From: Diploptera punctata
Taxonomy: Eukaryota; Arthropoda; Insecta; Blattodea; Blaberidae
Length of the DNA: 64,000 nt
Direction of reading: 5' to 3'
Assembly (NCBI GenBank): GCA_030220185.1
Contig: JASPKZ010003435.1
Location: 442,501-506,500, forward strand
Part shown: positions 21,401 to 32,355 of the stretch, piece by piece
Layout: each line of letters begins with the position of its first letter
Numbering within the stretch: position 1 is the first letter of the stretch
Position numbers and translations under genes: made by a program
Notes under the pieces: generated by a model
Seen by the model: only the letters and a program-made list of their open reading frames with translations
The model's database searches: none
Told to the model about the DNA's origin: nothing

Positions 21401-22106
21401 TATATATATGTAACAAAATTGCCTGCATCTTAATTTATTGATTTAAATTCGTATTTTTATTTGTCAGTTTTGGTGGACTAGTGGCTACTATGTTCGCCTC
21501 TGATTTCAAGATTTACGGGGTGATCGATTGATTTTAAGGGCATAGAAACCTGTGCATGGAATCCTTCAAAACGAAAATAACGTTGTGGTCTTGTGTCGTA
21601 GATCTGTGGCAGACCGACGTAAAAGAAATTCGCCCTTGAAAAACAATCCTATGTAAAAAATCTGTCAGTTCTTTCATATCCAGAAGTAAATCATGGCAGT
21701 AATGACTTTAACTGCTAAAGAGGCGATTAAATACAATAATAACAATAATATATTTATGTATTTTCCATCTCCTGTTACTATTTCAGATGTCAGGCTTTTC
21801 TCCCTTTTGCAGCTCAAAAAATATTACATACTTTGACCCATACATCTTATCATTGATCGTCTATGATTTATCCTTCTTTTGTCTTTGTTTTCCTATATTT
21901 CATATTAGTTTCGGTTTAAATATCCTGTTTTGTTCTAAATTTAACTTTTTTCATTAAAGTTAGATATGTCATTCATGCCTTATTTCTTCATTATTTCTGT
22001 ATTTAACATAATTTATTGTTTTCACATCCAAAACTAAATGCACGCACAGAAATAACAAACACTATTTGATGGTTAAAATTAATTATAATATTATTCACTA
22101 TTTCAG

Positions 22107-22267
22107 ATCAGGAAATTGACGCCACAGGATACAACAAATGGCACCAAGGACAGCCAAACGGGTTTATTATGGAAAACTGTGGAGTGGTCTTCCCTGATGG
22201 TAAGCTCGGAGACGTCACTTGTAACATGTTTCATGAACTGACTTTCTTCTGCGAAATCAAGGAATAA
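22107..22267 (+). CDS. Lectin A, exon 4: C-type lectin domain, C-terminal part
   Basis: Acceptor TATTTCAG at 22106; the G from exon 3 plus AT makes the first codon, Asp. The exon codes 53 residues and the TAA at 22265. It holds the ligand-binding half of the domain: K-W-H-Q-G-Q-P-N-G, then E-N-C-G-V-V-F, then G-D-V-T-C-N, then F-F-C-E-I-K-E. With the Cys in exon 3 (I-C-K-S-E) these give the four canonical Cys of the fold. The sugar-specificity triplet is Q-P-N, between the E-P-N (mannose) and Q-P-D (galactose) types, and the W-N-D calcium motif is replaced by a G-D-V sequence. Calcium-dependent sugar binding is therefore uncertain. The predicted whole protein is about 228 residues. Confidence 0.88.
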
Positions 22268-22315
22268 GACACTCAGTTACTAATATTGTATAATTTATTT
22301 TGGTGAGCTGACAAC

Positions 22316-22677
22316 TAAGATATAGGGTTATATTATAAACAAACGAATGTAGCACAGAATTAATTATTATTATTATTATTATTTACCTAACTGTGATGCA
22401 GGGTTTACTCCAGAAGCATCTTTAAGCATAACAAATCAATATATTCATATTGGCTTGTTCACTGTTCATTATAGAGCTAGAAGATGATTATTTGCATTTT
22501 TAATTAAACATAGGTTTCCTGAATTTTCATGATAAACATAAACGCTTATACATTTAAACATTTATGTTCGTCCATTAATAGTTTTTACTCTTTATTACCA
22601 AAATACTTGATTACTTGAACCTTATTGACCATTTGATGTGTTAAGGTTTGATTTATTTACAAAAAAAAAAAATATAT

Positions 22678-22724
<47 letters not shown>

Positions 22725-22935
22725 GATTAAAATGAAGGCTATTCGCAATGTAAAAATAAATGCCTTGCTGATACAGTAAAACATGTCTGTGAGGGAACAT
22801 GATGGTTCCTTAAATATATTTCCTTCTTGACGCACTTTACCTTCTTATAAAGGAATCCCAAATTACAAGCTATAATTTTCTCACGCATGTTAAGGGTTTT
22901 ACATGCACGCTTTAAGGACATAACGTATCGACTGA
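22316..22935. repeat. Tandem duplication downstream of lectin A, first copy
   Basis: Begins about 50 bp after the lectin A stop codon. It recurs at 23068-23680 with a 752-bp offset: shared TAGGGTTATATTATAAAC start, a (TA)n tract, and TTCTTATAAAGGA near the end. It has no coding content. About 130 bp of unrelated sequence separates the two copies. Confidence 0.9.
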
Positions 22936-23067
22936 TTAAGTACAAAAATTATATGTATATGTGCCAGCCTAAATCAGACGTTTTACACTTTTTCGTTGTT
23001 GTCGATAGATATCCTTTATTTACAGTTTCTATTTTTGTTTTAATTATTTATTTCTAAGTGTGCTTAC

Positions 23068-23417
23068 TAATATATAGGGTTATATTATAAACAAACGAAT
23101 GTAGCACAGAATTAATTATTATTATTATTATTTACCTAACTGTGATGCAGGGTTTACTTCCAGAAGCATCTTTAAGCATAACAAATCAATATATTCATAT
23201 TGGCTTGTTTACTGTTCATTATTGAGCTAGAAGATGATTATTTGCATTTTTAATTAAACATAGGTTTCCTGCATTTTCATGATAAACATAAACGCTAATA
23301 CCGGTACATTTAAACATTTTTCTTTGTTCATTAATAATTTTTACTCTTTGTTACCAAAATACTTGATTACTTAAACGTTATTCACCATTTGCAATGTTAA
23401 GGTTTGATTTATTTACA

Positions 23418-23463
<46 letters not shown>

Positions 23464-23680
23464 GGTTGAAATGAAGGTTATTCATAATGTAATACTAAAT
23501 GCCTTGCTGATACAGTAAAACATTGTCTATGAAGGAACATGACGGTTCCTTAAATATATATCCTTCTTGGCGCACTTTACCTTCTTATAAAGGATTCCCA
23601 AATTTCAAGCTATAATTTTCTCACGCAGATTAAGGGTTTTACATGCACGCTTTAAAGATATAACGTATCGCCTGAAATAC
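23068..23680. repeat. Tandem duplication downstream of lectin A, second copy
   Basis: Roughly 90% similar by eye to 22316-22935. Its right half coincides with the left end of a pogo-like element (23513 onward); the first copy carries the same left end (about 22775) without a matching right end. Confidence 0.9.
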
Positions 23681-24130
23681 AGACAAAATAGTGTATGAAA
23701 CACAGCTCAGTGTGCACGGCAATACAAAACCTATATTACACAAAAGCGAGAAGGAACTCAACTACAGGAAGGCTGAAGAGTTTCCCAACTTCCTCGCAGG
23801 GAACGTAAGCCGGCAAGTAAAATCGAGAGATTCCCCGCTGCCACACATAAGCAAGGGTATCCCCGCAATAGAATGACAACACAAAAAAGGTAAAACGATA
23901 TTGGCTAATGCCGAAAACCAGACTGTAATTAGAACGTGCTTAAGAATACTTTTCCGTGTTACTGTGGTAAAAATTAACTATTGGTAGTTTAAAAACCATT
24001 CCGTTTCCGCGTTATGAAGGTTTCCGGTATTACAGGACGATTTTACATATAAAATCGTACCGTTCTGGAGATTTTTTCCGTCTCTACAGGTTTCCTTCTT
24101 ATAAAGGTACGGCAAAGACAGGTTTTACTG
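23513..24130. mobile_element. pogo/Tigger-like non-autonomous element
   Basis: The left end CAGTAAAACATTGTCT and the right end AGACAGGTTTTACTG are inverted, each next to TA (23511-23512 and 24131-24132). This is the pattern of pogo-type elements, which duplicate TA. A subterminal motif CTTCTTATAAAGG occurs near both ends. The 61-codon frame at 23691-23876 is not recognised as a transposase part. Confidence 0.55.
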
Positions 24131-24148
24131 TATAACCACGTTAATGTA

Positions 24149-24707
24149 CGAGGTGAATCATAAATATGGATATACGTTTGATCGCGTTGTGTGATGAAAA
24201 TATTAACATTACAGGAAATATGAAATTACCGCTGGAAAAATTATAACAATGGAATAAAACAAAACAGTGTAGAACTTACGTCATTAGTCAAATGGCGTTG
24301 AATATGCAACAGCAAATTACAATTGTTGCATGGACAATAATGTGTGCTAATGATCGTGAGGTCGCAAGGCGGGCAAGACATGAGTTTAACGTAGCATTGC
24401 AGCCGTCGACTGTGGGGAAGTGGAGAAAACGACTGCTGTAAACGAGAAGGATGCAGAAAATCAAACCTCCTGGAAGGCCTCGCATTTGCACTGATGCACA
24501 AACAACGAAGAGAATTGTGGTGGCATTCAACACTAGCCCACAAAAATCAACCCGCCAAGCTGCACGTAGACAGTTATTTGTTTTGTGTTGTTCTATTGTT
24601 GTGATTTGAAGGATACTCTTTCCAATGATAACATCATATTCCTTTAATAATAATATTTTCGTCACAAAATGCGATCAAACCTATAACCATATTTCTGAAT
24701 CCCTCTG
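24149..24707 (+). mobile_element. mariner/IS630-like remnant
   Basis: Inverted ends of about 25-28 bp (CGAGGTGAATCATAAATATGG and, reversed on the right, CAGAGGGATTCAGAAATATGG) are each flanked by TA. Inside, the plus strand keeps pieces of the helix-turn-helix region found in many arthropod mariner-type ORFs: a G-R-P-R-I-C-T-D-A-Q segment and S-P-Q-K-S-T-R-Q-A-A-R-R. Internal stops break the frame. Confidence 0.55.
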
Positions 24708-24709
24708 TA

Positions 24710-25170
24710 TAATTAATAATTACAACTGCAATAATAAGAACTAAGAATTAAAAATACATAATTAACCGTGAAGCTTGAAGGACTAAATAATCATTTTTGT
24801 TAAAGAAAATAAGTTATTATAGTATCCTGATATTCTTAATTTCCTAAAAATATCTAACGTTCTTCTAGCTGCAGTTATTGTAAGATTAAACAGGGACTGT
24901 CCTATCATACATGTGCATAATTGCATTCATGTTTCATATACTTCTCAGATGATTTATATAACAAAATGATGCATTTTCTGTAACTATCAAATCTTACTGC
25001 GTAGGGCCTACCTTTATTATATTTAAGATAGCACGCTCTAAATCAAGTACTGTAGGCATAAACACAAATTCATTAAATACCTAAATTGTTATTGCTATGA
25101 ATGGCTAGAGATGTGTGTGATCTACGCTGATATTATTTATAATTTTAAATATTTAACTTATAATTGAACT
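24710..25170. other. Junction region between copies A and B, nothing recognised
   Basis: AT-rich sequence between the last element of copy A and the start of B0. The segmental junction should lie here or just upstream, but no repeat shared by both outer edges could be checked because copy B is cut by the window end. Confidence 0.5.
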
Positions 25171-25173
25171 AAC

Positions 25174-25567
25174 GTACTGGCACTATCGAACCATGGGTTC
25201 ATGTCCGACCGGCCATAAGTTCCCCTTACATCCCTATTCTGAGGTAATCTTTTACAATCATCCCCTGTATAATTCACGTCTCGAAATATTATTCTTCCAC
25301 TTCATTATTGGCCTAAGTACTGAATTTGAGCACTTTCCATGGATTCTCTGAAGTATCCTCCGCTCCAGAAGTTAATGAGGGGCAATTAAACCCCACTGGA
25401 ATCCATGTCCTCGATACATGACTGTTTTATTTTTACGGTGAAAGATCGTCACTCTTTCGATCAAGATACTTTTTGTTTCTGGATCATCAGAAACCTTTCG
25501 GCAGCAGTGCTACCGCCGGCATAGATTTTTGGGCTATTTAAGTACCAAGTCATTCCATCACGGCTAC

Positions 25568-25604
<37 letters not shown>

Positions 25605-26763
25605 CATGAACGGCCTATAATTGTATGCTGATATAATTTAAATGTTAGACCTGCAATTGCATTCTATTATTAAATAATAATACTAATAATAATTATTATT
25701 ATTTATTTATATACAGATTTTTAATGTATGCACATCTTGCTGTGCCTAAATTGTATTTTCCTTCTCCACTCGTCTCCATCCTTCCACTCGATGTCGTCCA
25801 GTCCTCTTGTTCTCATTCCAGTTCTTATTTCTTGCATGCATGGGTTTGGAGGTTTTCCTTTCATTCTTCTTCCAGGCGGACACCATTCCAATCTTCTCAG
25901 GGTAACCTTTCCACTTGAATTATTCGCAAATGTCCATACCAATTTAATTGCTTGTATCTTATATAAGTTAATATTGAATATCTAATATTCATTTTTATCG
26001 TATGACAATAATAATGATAATTAATAATATCGCGTATACAATATCTGTACAATGAACTACATGGTCTTTATAGGAAGCCACATATAATAAGAACAGTTAA
26101 GTCTCGTAGAATGCGATGGGCAGGACATGTTACACGAAAGGGGAATGAAAGACGTGCATGGAAGCTTCTTGTAGGAAAGCCAGAGGGAAAACACCCAGTT
26201 GGTAGACCAAGAATGAGGTGGGAGAACAACATTAACTATGATTTGAGGGAAGTAGATTATACAGGGAATGATTGGAAAGCATTAGCTCAGGATAGGGATG
26301 TATGGAGAGCTTATGTCCGCGCGGGCATGAACCTACGGGTTCGATAGTGCCAGTGAGTAAGTAAGTAAGTATACAATATCTGTAAAAATGACAACATTTC
26401 TTCCATAATCATAAATGAACACATTCTATTACTCATCTACCTGATATTCCGCATCACAGAACTTCCCACTGTTCCCATTTAAATTATCGTATATACCGCT
26501 CCCTACTAAAAAACATGACTGGCGGACATTAGTTTCATTTGAAATAAATTTAAGTACATATGTTTATAAACGTGTCTCTCACCACATAATTTGAAGACCT
26601 TAGTTGTTTTAGTTTCACTGATAGTACTAATTTATATATATATTTTTTTTCACTGGTTAAGTGGAATAGAACATCTTGCGACCTTAACTATGCCAATTTA
26701 AATTAATAATACATTATTATACTTTTATTTAATAATATAATTGTATTATATAATTAAGAGGCT
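25174..26763. repeat. Segmental duplication block B0 (pairs with 1-1592)
   Basis: Opens with the LINE 3' terminus on the minus strand (CACTATCGAACC) and follows block A0 base by base, including the LINE coding remnant at 25720-25945 (minus strand; W-C-P-P-G-R-R-M-K-G-K-P-P). No host gene. Confidence 0.7.
26050..26369 (+). mobile_element. LINE 3' end with (GTAA)n tail
   Basis: Inserted in block B0 with a 15-bp duplication, TATACAATATCTGTA, at 26035-26049 and 26370-26384. Block A0 is empty at this site. It codes the last 78 residues of the LINE ORF at 26111-26347 (M-R-W-A-G-H-V-T-R, then G-R-P-R-M-R-W-E-N-N) without interruption, then ends in GTGAGTAAGTAAGTAAG. It is the same family as 32356-34959. 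Confidence 0.88.
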
Positions 26764-28000
26764 ATTTAATTGTCTGAAATGTAAGTTTATACATTATATT
26801 GAAGACAGTTTTAATTAATTAGTATTTGAAGAAAATTCATAGTTCCTGTATTAGCTAGTGGACAATTAAGGTAACAATTTGAGAATCACATAGAAGAATC
26901 ACATCACGTGTCAGCTTACCAGAATATAAATTTGTGCCATCTTGTTTTCTTATTCTCTTTCTCCTCTTTATTGTATACTTAATCACTTCTGTTTTCCTCA
27001 TTGTTTTATGTTTGATTAGTTTTGTTTATCTCGCTGAAATGTATTTTCTTAATGTGGTTTAATAAATTTGATTCATTTTACAAACAATTTGTTTCTTGTT
27101 CTTAATATTTTAAAAGTTTGATCAGAAGTCTCTTCCTTCTTCCTTGCGTTTTCTTTGCGTTCCCTGAAGTTTTCTATATATAATATATACTACATTATAA
27201 TGTTGTTTGCATCTTACCCTTATCGACTACGGCCATGTTTGAACCCGCGAATTTTGGAAACACAGACGAACTGTCACATTAGAAGCATCTCTACCTGTAT
27301 CGGCCCTGTTGGTTTAGGGATTCTATTCTTACCAGCGGTTGCAAGGTTCGCGAGATGGAACCGGAGTTTATTGGTTTTTAAGCATATTCTCTTATTCGGA
27401 TATATGTCCCTTGGCTAGATTACCTTTGTGGAATAAGGGGCCTCAGACAACAATAGTATTAGCCCCTTCTTGCCCAGATATGAATTATCTTGCTAATGTA
27501 CTTTGTTATTAAGGAGCTCGTGTAGTAACAGTATGCATTGAAATAAAAATTAAAAGACAAAGTAGATCGTGAATAATTTCTTCAGTCGGATTCGATCTAA
27601 AATTAAGAGATGCTGAATACAATTCTTTACTAAATTCGCTTTATATTTAGACGATATAAAAATTTATTGAAGTAAATATCGAACTCGATAGGTATTTCTC
27701 TTCACATATATTGAACGGTTTTCCTTTTTCTAAACATTTTATGTTATTAATCCTATTGAGCAAAAAACTCACAACAGAATATTTCCTTCAATTTTCAATT
27801 ATTATGTGCTTTTGTCGGTGTAATTGTGATTCATTCAGTTTCCTCTTTCAAATAGTTCTCGGTTCCGAGGCGTGGTAGGTAAAATTTAAAATTTACTCCG
27901 GTGATTTAGGTTCTATTCTCGAGGGGGTTCAAGATGAAAAAAGAAGACCAAACGAAATAAATATATATATATATGGCAAGATAACAAAAATAAATTTCTG
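26385..28000. other. End of B0 and unclassified sequence, no gene seen
   Basis: To about 26763 this pairs with block A0; beyond that it has no counterpart in A. Around 27220-27400 there are B-box-like strings (TTTGAACCCGCGAA on the minus strand) that may be a decayed SINE. No supported coding region. Confidence 0.45.
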
Positions 28001-28075
28001 GGCGGAATTTGAACCCGGACCTCTGAGTTGATATCTCAGTGCGCTACCACTTACGCTACCAGGCGAATCCAGAAC
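28000..28075 (-). mobile_element. tRNA-like SINE head
   Basis: The minus strand shows GTAGCGTAAGTGGTAGCGC (D-arm-like), a CTGAG/CTCAG stem around ATATCAA, and GGGTTCAAATTCCGCC (T-arm-like). The acceptor stem does not pair and the anticodon position reads ATC, which is unusual. It is followed by ATAACAAAAATAAA and (AT)n. A decayed relative lies near 52375-52410. Called a SINE, not a tRNA gene. Confidence 0.5.
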
Positions 28076-28161
28076 AAACATTCATTTTTCGTGTACATAT
28101 TCTCTATTATTACCAAATGTAGCGGGAACTCGGTCTGCACTGCCATATATATATATATTCC

Positions 28162-28976
28162 ATGCAATGGCCAGAACTACTTGGTGGCCAGAACTGGGGA
28201 TATCAAACTTTCAACAATCTAATACTATATAAGACGCTCTACCAACAAATCTGCGCCTATGCTGCCCATGGATGGGCACGTAAGCTCAACAACAATCAGA
28301 AAAGAAACCTACTAGCAGCACAACGACAATTCCACATTCGGATCACCAAAGCATACAACACAGTATCGCGAGCTTGCCTGCTTGTGATAGCAGGAGTACT
28401 TCCCATCTATCTTGACATTGAACGTCGAATATATCGCTATAGCCTGCGTAGAGGACTCCCAATCTACATTGAAGAGGCGGTTCTCACCCGCGAGCTTTAC
28501 ACAGAATCAGATGAACGGGACGCAGCCTACAGATTCATCGATGCTCACCTTGAGGAAAAATGGCAACAACAGTCGGAAGAAGAACAGCATGGTCGCCAAT
28601 TCAGGAATATTTTCCTAGAGTGCGGGCGAGAATGCGCATGCCATGGATAGAGCCGAACCACAACGTTACTCAACTGCTGTCCGGGCATGGGCATTTCAAG
28701 GGTAAACTGTTTGAGAAAGGACTCGCAGAAACAGCAGTGTGCGACTGCAACAAGCCTGAAGATGACACCGTCACTCATGTACTATACAATTGCACTAAGT
28801 ACGGTGTCTTCAGAAGGGAACTCGAGTTTGCAGCGAATGAAGGAGGAGTCCACTGGCCGCCGCCCCTGGAATACTGGACAAGGAAGCAACCATACAGAGC
28901 AATCACACGCTACATCGATAGAGTTCTGCGATTAAGAACTGTGGAAGATGGCAGAAGAAGAATGATCCGTCAATAA
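28162..28976 (+). mobile_element. R1-like non-LTR retrotransposon, C-terminal part, frameshifted
   Basis: The frame at 28162-28650 codes the region after the reverse transcriptase (Y-A-A-H-G-W-A, then A-Q-R-Q-F-H-I-R-I-T-K-A-Y, then G-V-L-P-I-Y-L-D-I-E-R-R). The frame from 28560 to 28976 continues it with G-H-G-H-F-K-G-K-L and a Cys-His knuckle (C-D-C, E-D-D-T-V-T-H-V-L, Y-N-C) before the stop. The change of frame near 28600 breaks the gene. The pattern matches R1-clade elements as remembered. The catalytic domain is missing (5' truncation). A CA-rich 3' UTR with AATAAAG runs to about 29270. Confidence 0.75.
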
Positions 28977-29341
28977 CATTCCCATCTTCACAATCACACA
29001 CACACATATATACACATAAACACAAACAAGCAGCAAACACAAATTACATACATACACATACTAACACAAACAAACACAACACAATTACTCTCTTATCACG
29101 CATCATCAAAAACAATTGTCATTATTTTAAGTATTAGGTATATTTATTTTATGTATCACTAATCACAGCCACAAACAAATACAAAACACGTTTTACTTTA
29201 TCTAACATCCACACTTCACATACCCGAAATCTATATGTATTATGTTTATGTATTCAATAAAGATTTGATAGTAGTTAGAGACATAGAACAGACCCGAGGA
29301 TAAGGGCATTATGCCCGAGGCAACATGGGGTGGTGCTGGTG

Positions 29342-29345
<4 letters not shown>

Positions 29346-29420
<75 letters not shown>
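29346..29420. repeat. (CT)n(AT)n microsatellite
   Basis: Compound dinucleotide repeat. Confidence 0.95.
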
Positions 29421-29423
<3 letters not shown>

Positions 29424-29639
29424 GAAGCCACATTGTAAAGTAAAGTTTATTATATAAAATAAGTACTTCTAAAAATACCTTTGTCATCGATAGCAAATTG
29501 AATCCTTACCTTCTACTACATAAACCCGGGTAAGTGAATTTAATTATCTACCTTAGATGTGGGTGTTTGTCCGATGCTTGTGAAAAGGGTTAAAAGGTAA
29601 GTAATCTATCAACAACAAATAAGAAGTCAATAAAAAAGA

Positions 29640-30095
29640 TTAATAATGTCGGCCTCATAAACATTCTAGTTGTAGAACAAGAGGCCCTCGGTTCGATTTC
29701 TGACCTGATACATATGAATTTTCTCTTATGGGAGCTGTCCACATTTCATCAGAGTCTATGTACGTGTTTTTGAGATTTTTTTTACTCAAAGCCACATGTA
29801 TTTATTTCGACATTTTTGGTGTTCTCTCCTGGCATTTGCGTATTAGTAACCCTCTTCTGAAGTTGGGGTGCCTTAAAGGTGGATTTAGGTTACCCCGATG
29901 ATATGATGGATGATAAATTATACTGAAACGCCAGGAGAGTTCTTAGTCTAAACTTAACCTAAATTCCAGACCATGGACAACATCAGGAATAATTCCCTTT
30001 AAGGAAAACATCCTGTGGTTTGGCAGAGAATCGAACTCGTGACTTCATGAAGAGTAGTTAGAAACGCTGACCACTGGCCTATGAGGCTGGTCTAT
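29640..30095. mobile_element. SINE fragments (S4-type), opposed orientation
   Basis: At 29645-29760 a plus-strand head (CCTCGGTTCGATTTCTGACC). At 29820-30095 a minus-strand S4 copy whose head reads, reversed, as GGCCAGTGGTCAGCG then CGAGTTCGATTCTCTGCC. The two bodies meet at about 29800. Confidence 0.65.
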
Positions 30096-30291
30096 ATCTG
30101 CCTATATTTAATCAGAAAAAAGGGAGGCTAACAGTAGCATAAAAAAACTAAAAAAAGTGAGCGAGGGGTTTAAAAAACTTGCTTACATATCTAATAAACA
30201 CGTGATGCTGAATCGGTAAAGATAAATAAACAGAAAATAAAGTTGTTTATGATTACAAAGTAAAGTATTCTTTATAACATTTCTCTAACTA

Positions 30292-31089
30292 TAATATTAT
30301 AATGATTTTGTGAAAAGAAAAAATAATGTGTGAACCAGGAATCGAGCAGTGGACCTCTACTTCTCCGTACTAGTGTGCAGCCCGATACACCATTCTAGAC
30401 TTGACACAGACATTAAAAATTCTTTCCACATATGCAGTTCTATAATTCTCTTTCGTTCGCGGCCAGGTAGATGTCACTATCATCACCAACGGCCGGCTTC
30501 ATTTATGAGTACCTACATTTGGGAATTTTATACCACCACTTTTATAAGCAGTAAATGATGTTATTTAAGATTTTCCAATTCTGTTATTTTAACACAGTTC
30601 CAATAATGGATCATATTATAATGCTATAATAATATTGTGAATAGAAAAATTAATGTCTGAACCAGGAATCGAACCGTGGACCTCTAGTTCACCGTACTAG
30701 TGTGCATCCCACTACACCATTCTAGACTTGGCACAAACATTAACAATTCTTTCCATATATACAAATCTATCATTCTCGTTTCGTCCGCTACCAGATAGGT
30801 GTCACTACCATCACCAACGGCCGGCTTCATTTAGAATTTTAGAATTTGAGAATTTTACACCACCACTTTTATAAGCAGTAAACGATGTTATTTAACATTT
30901 TCCAATACTGTTATTTTAACACAGTTCCAATATTGGATCATATTATAATATAACAATATTGTGAAAAGAAGAATTAATGCCAGAACCAGGAATCGAACCG
31001 TGGACTTCTAGTTCTCGCAATATCATTATAATGCTATATTATGATCCATTATTGGAACTGTGTTAAAATAGGGTATTGGAAAATTTTAG
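30292..31089 (-). mobile_element. Tandem tRNA-like SINE array with an inverted end
   Basis: Three tRNA-like modules (minus strand: GGTTCGATTCCTGGTTC) at about 30335, 30660 and 30980 are spaced roughly 320 bp apart. The third is cut off and followed by an inverted copy of the AT-rich spacer (30896-30965 against 31017-31085). The whole is bounded by a 13-bp direct repeat, ATTTCTCTAACTA, at 30279-30291 and 31090-31102, so it appears to have inserted as a unit. Confidence 0.72.
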
Positions 31090-31102
31090 ATTTCTCTAAC
31101 TA

Positions 31103-31860
31103 TTTAAGCTTTCAAGATCTTGGGGAGCTTGAAGCAGATATTTCGAAACAATGGTCCCTTATCAGAATATTCTGTTTGTGCATCAGATGCATTCCCAGTC
31201 CTGTTGATACCATAATGCATCACAGTAGTCACACTCTCATTGTGATCGCGCAGGCTGATTATATTTTGTGGTTACTGTGCCAATACCAGTACATTCGACC
31301 CACAAACAACAGCCTTCGACACCACATTACAGTGAGAAAGTAAGACTGTTCTAGAGTAGAGACCAAAGTATATCGAGTCCTTTTGAAGCTCCTGAACTTT
31401 TGGCCAAGCTTATTTGAAGTTTACAAATCCTGCGATTGCAGATAATGAGTTTTTAATGACTGGAATATTCCCATTAAACAAATATTTTTATGAGACAAGT
31501 TTTATGTACGCACGCACGGCTGAATACTGGCCGATAGAGCACCACGCATAAACTGCATATAAAATAATGCGACCGCCACGATATCTTGTTCTCATACACA
31601 TCTAAATCTGATTCATAACAACAGATTTTCTCCTCCATCCTAACTACAAACAGTCCATTCTCATCTATTGTTAGTCCCTACAATATTTATCGTTTGCAGC
31701 AATGAGATTTGGACACAAAACAAGAGTTTATAGTGATTACATCACCACCTTACAAGCATAATTTTGCTCAAAGTAGCCCCAAATTATCTGCTCAATCATC
31801 TACAAGGACATAAAACCGCGAATATGAAATTGTGTACATTAATATGACCATTTAACCCAT
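31103..31860. other. Unclassified, no gene seen
   Basis: No recognised repeat or coding region; a 100-codon frame at 31041-31343 begins within the neighbouring SINE array and is not supported. Confidence 0.45.
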
Positions 31861-32355
31861 GTCCCAAATGCAAGTCAATGAACAATCACGTTTCAATGAA
31901 TTTTGTTTTACAACCAATGACTGTCGTGTTTCACCTCGCTATTTATCAAATTCTGTTTATCAAAATAAAGAAAGTTTTAAATTATTCAGTACAGGTCAGA
32001 GCATTATTTTGCAGTGACTGGCTCTCCAACACATAAATTGAATATAGCAAATAATGAACAGATTCCTTATAACTACACATTTGATAATTGTGTGTTCAAT
32101 AATTGTGTTTTTAAATAATGATTTAACTGACTTGTTTCCTAAAAAAATAATGACTTATAATATTGGTTATTATATAGAGTTTGACGTGTTTCATGTTTCT
32201 CCACTAAGGTTGCAATCTTACAATGTTGCGATCTTATTGTGTAATCGCTGATTGCGATTCTATTTGGGAATAAATAATATGATCAAATTGCAGCTCATAA
32301 ACATGACCACCCATTTCTGATGTGTTCAAACATCGGTGTTAACATAAACATATAC

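Noticed and set aside
1..25170. A third lectin copy within the window
   Set aside because: The last-exon motif K-W-H-Q-G-Q-P-N and the E-G-G-H-L-A core were looked for on both strands and found only in the two described genes.
28000..28075. A tRNA gene on the minus strand
   Set aside because: The acceptor stem does not pair, the anticodon would be the unusual ATC, and an AT-rich SINE tail follows.
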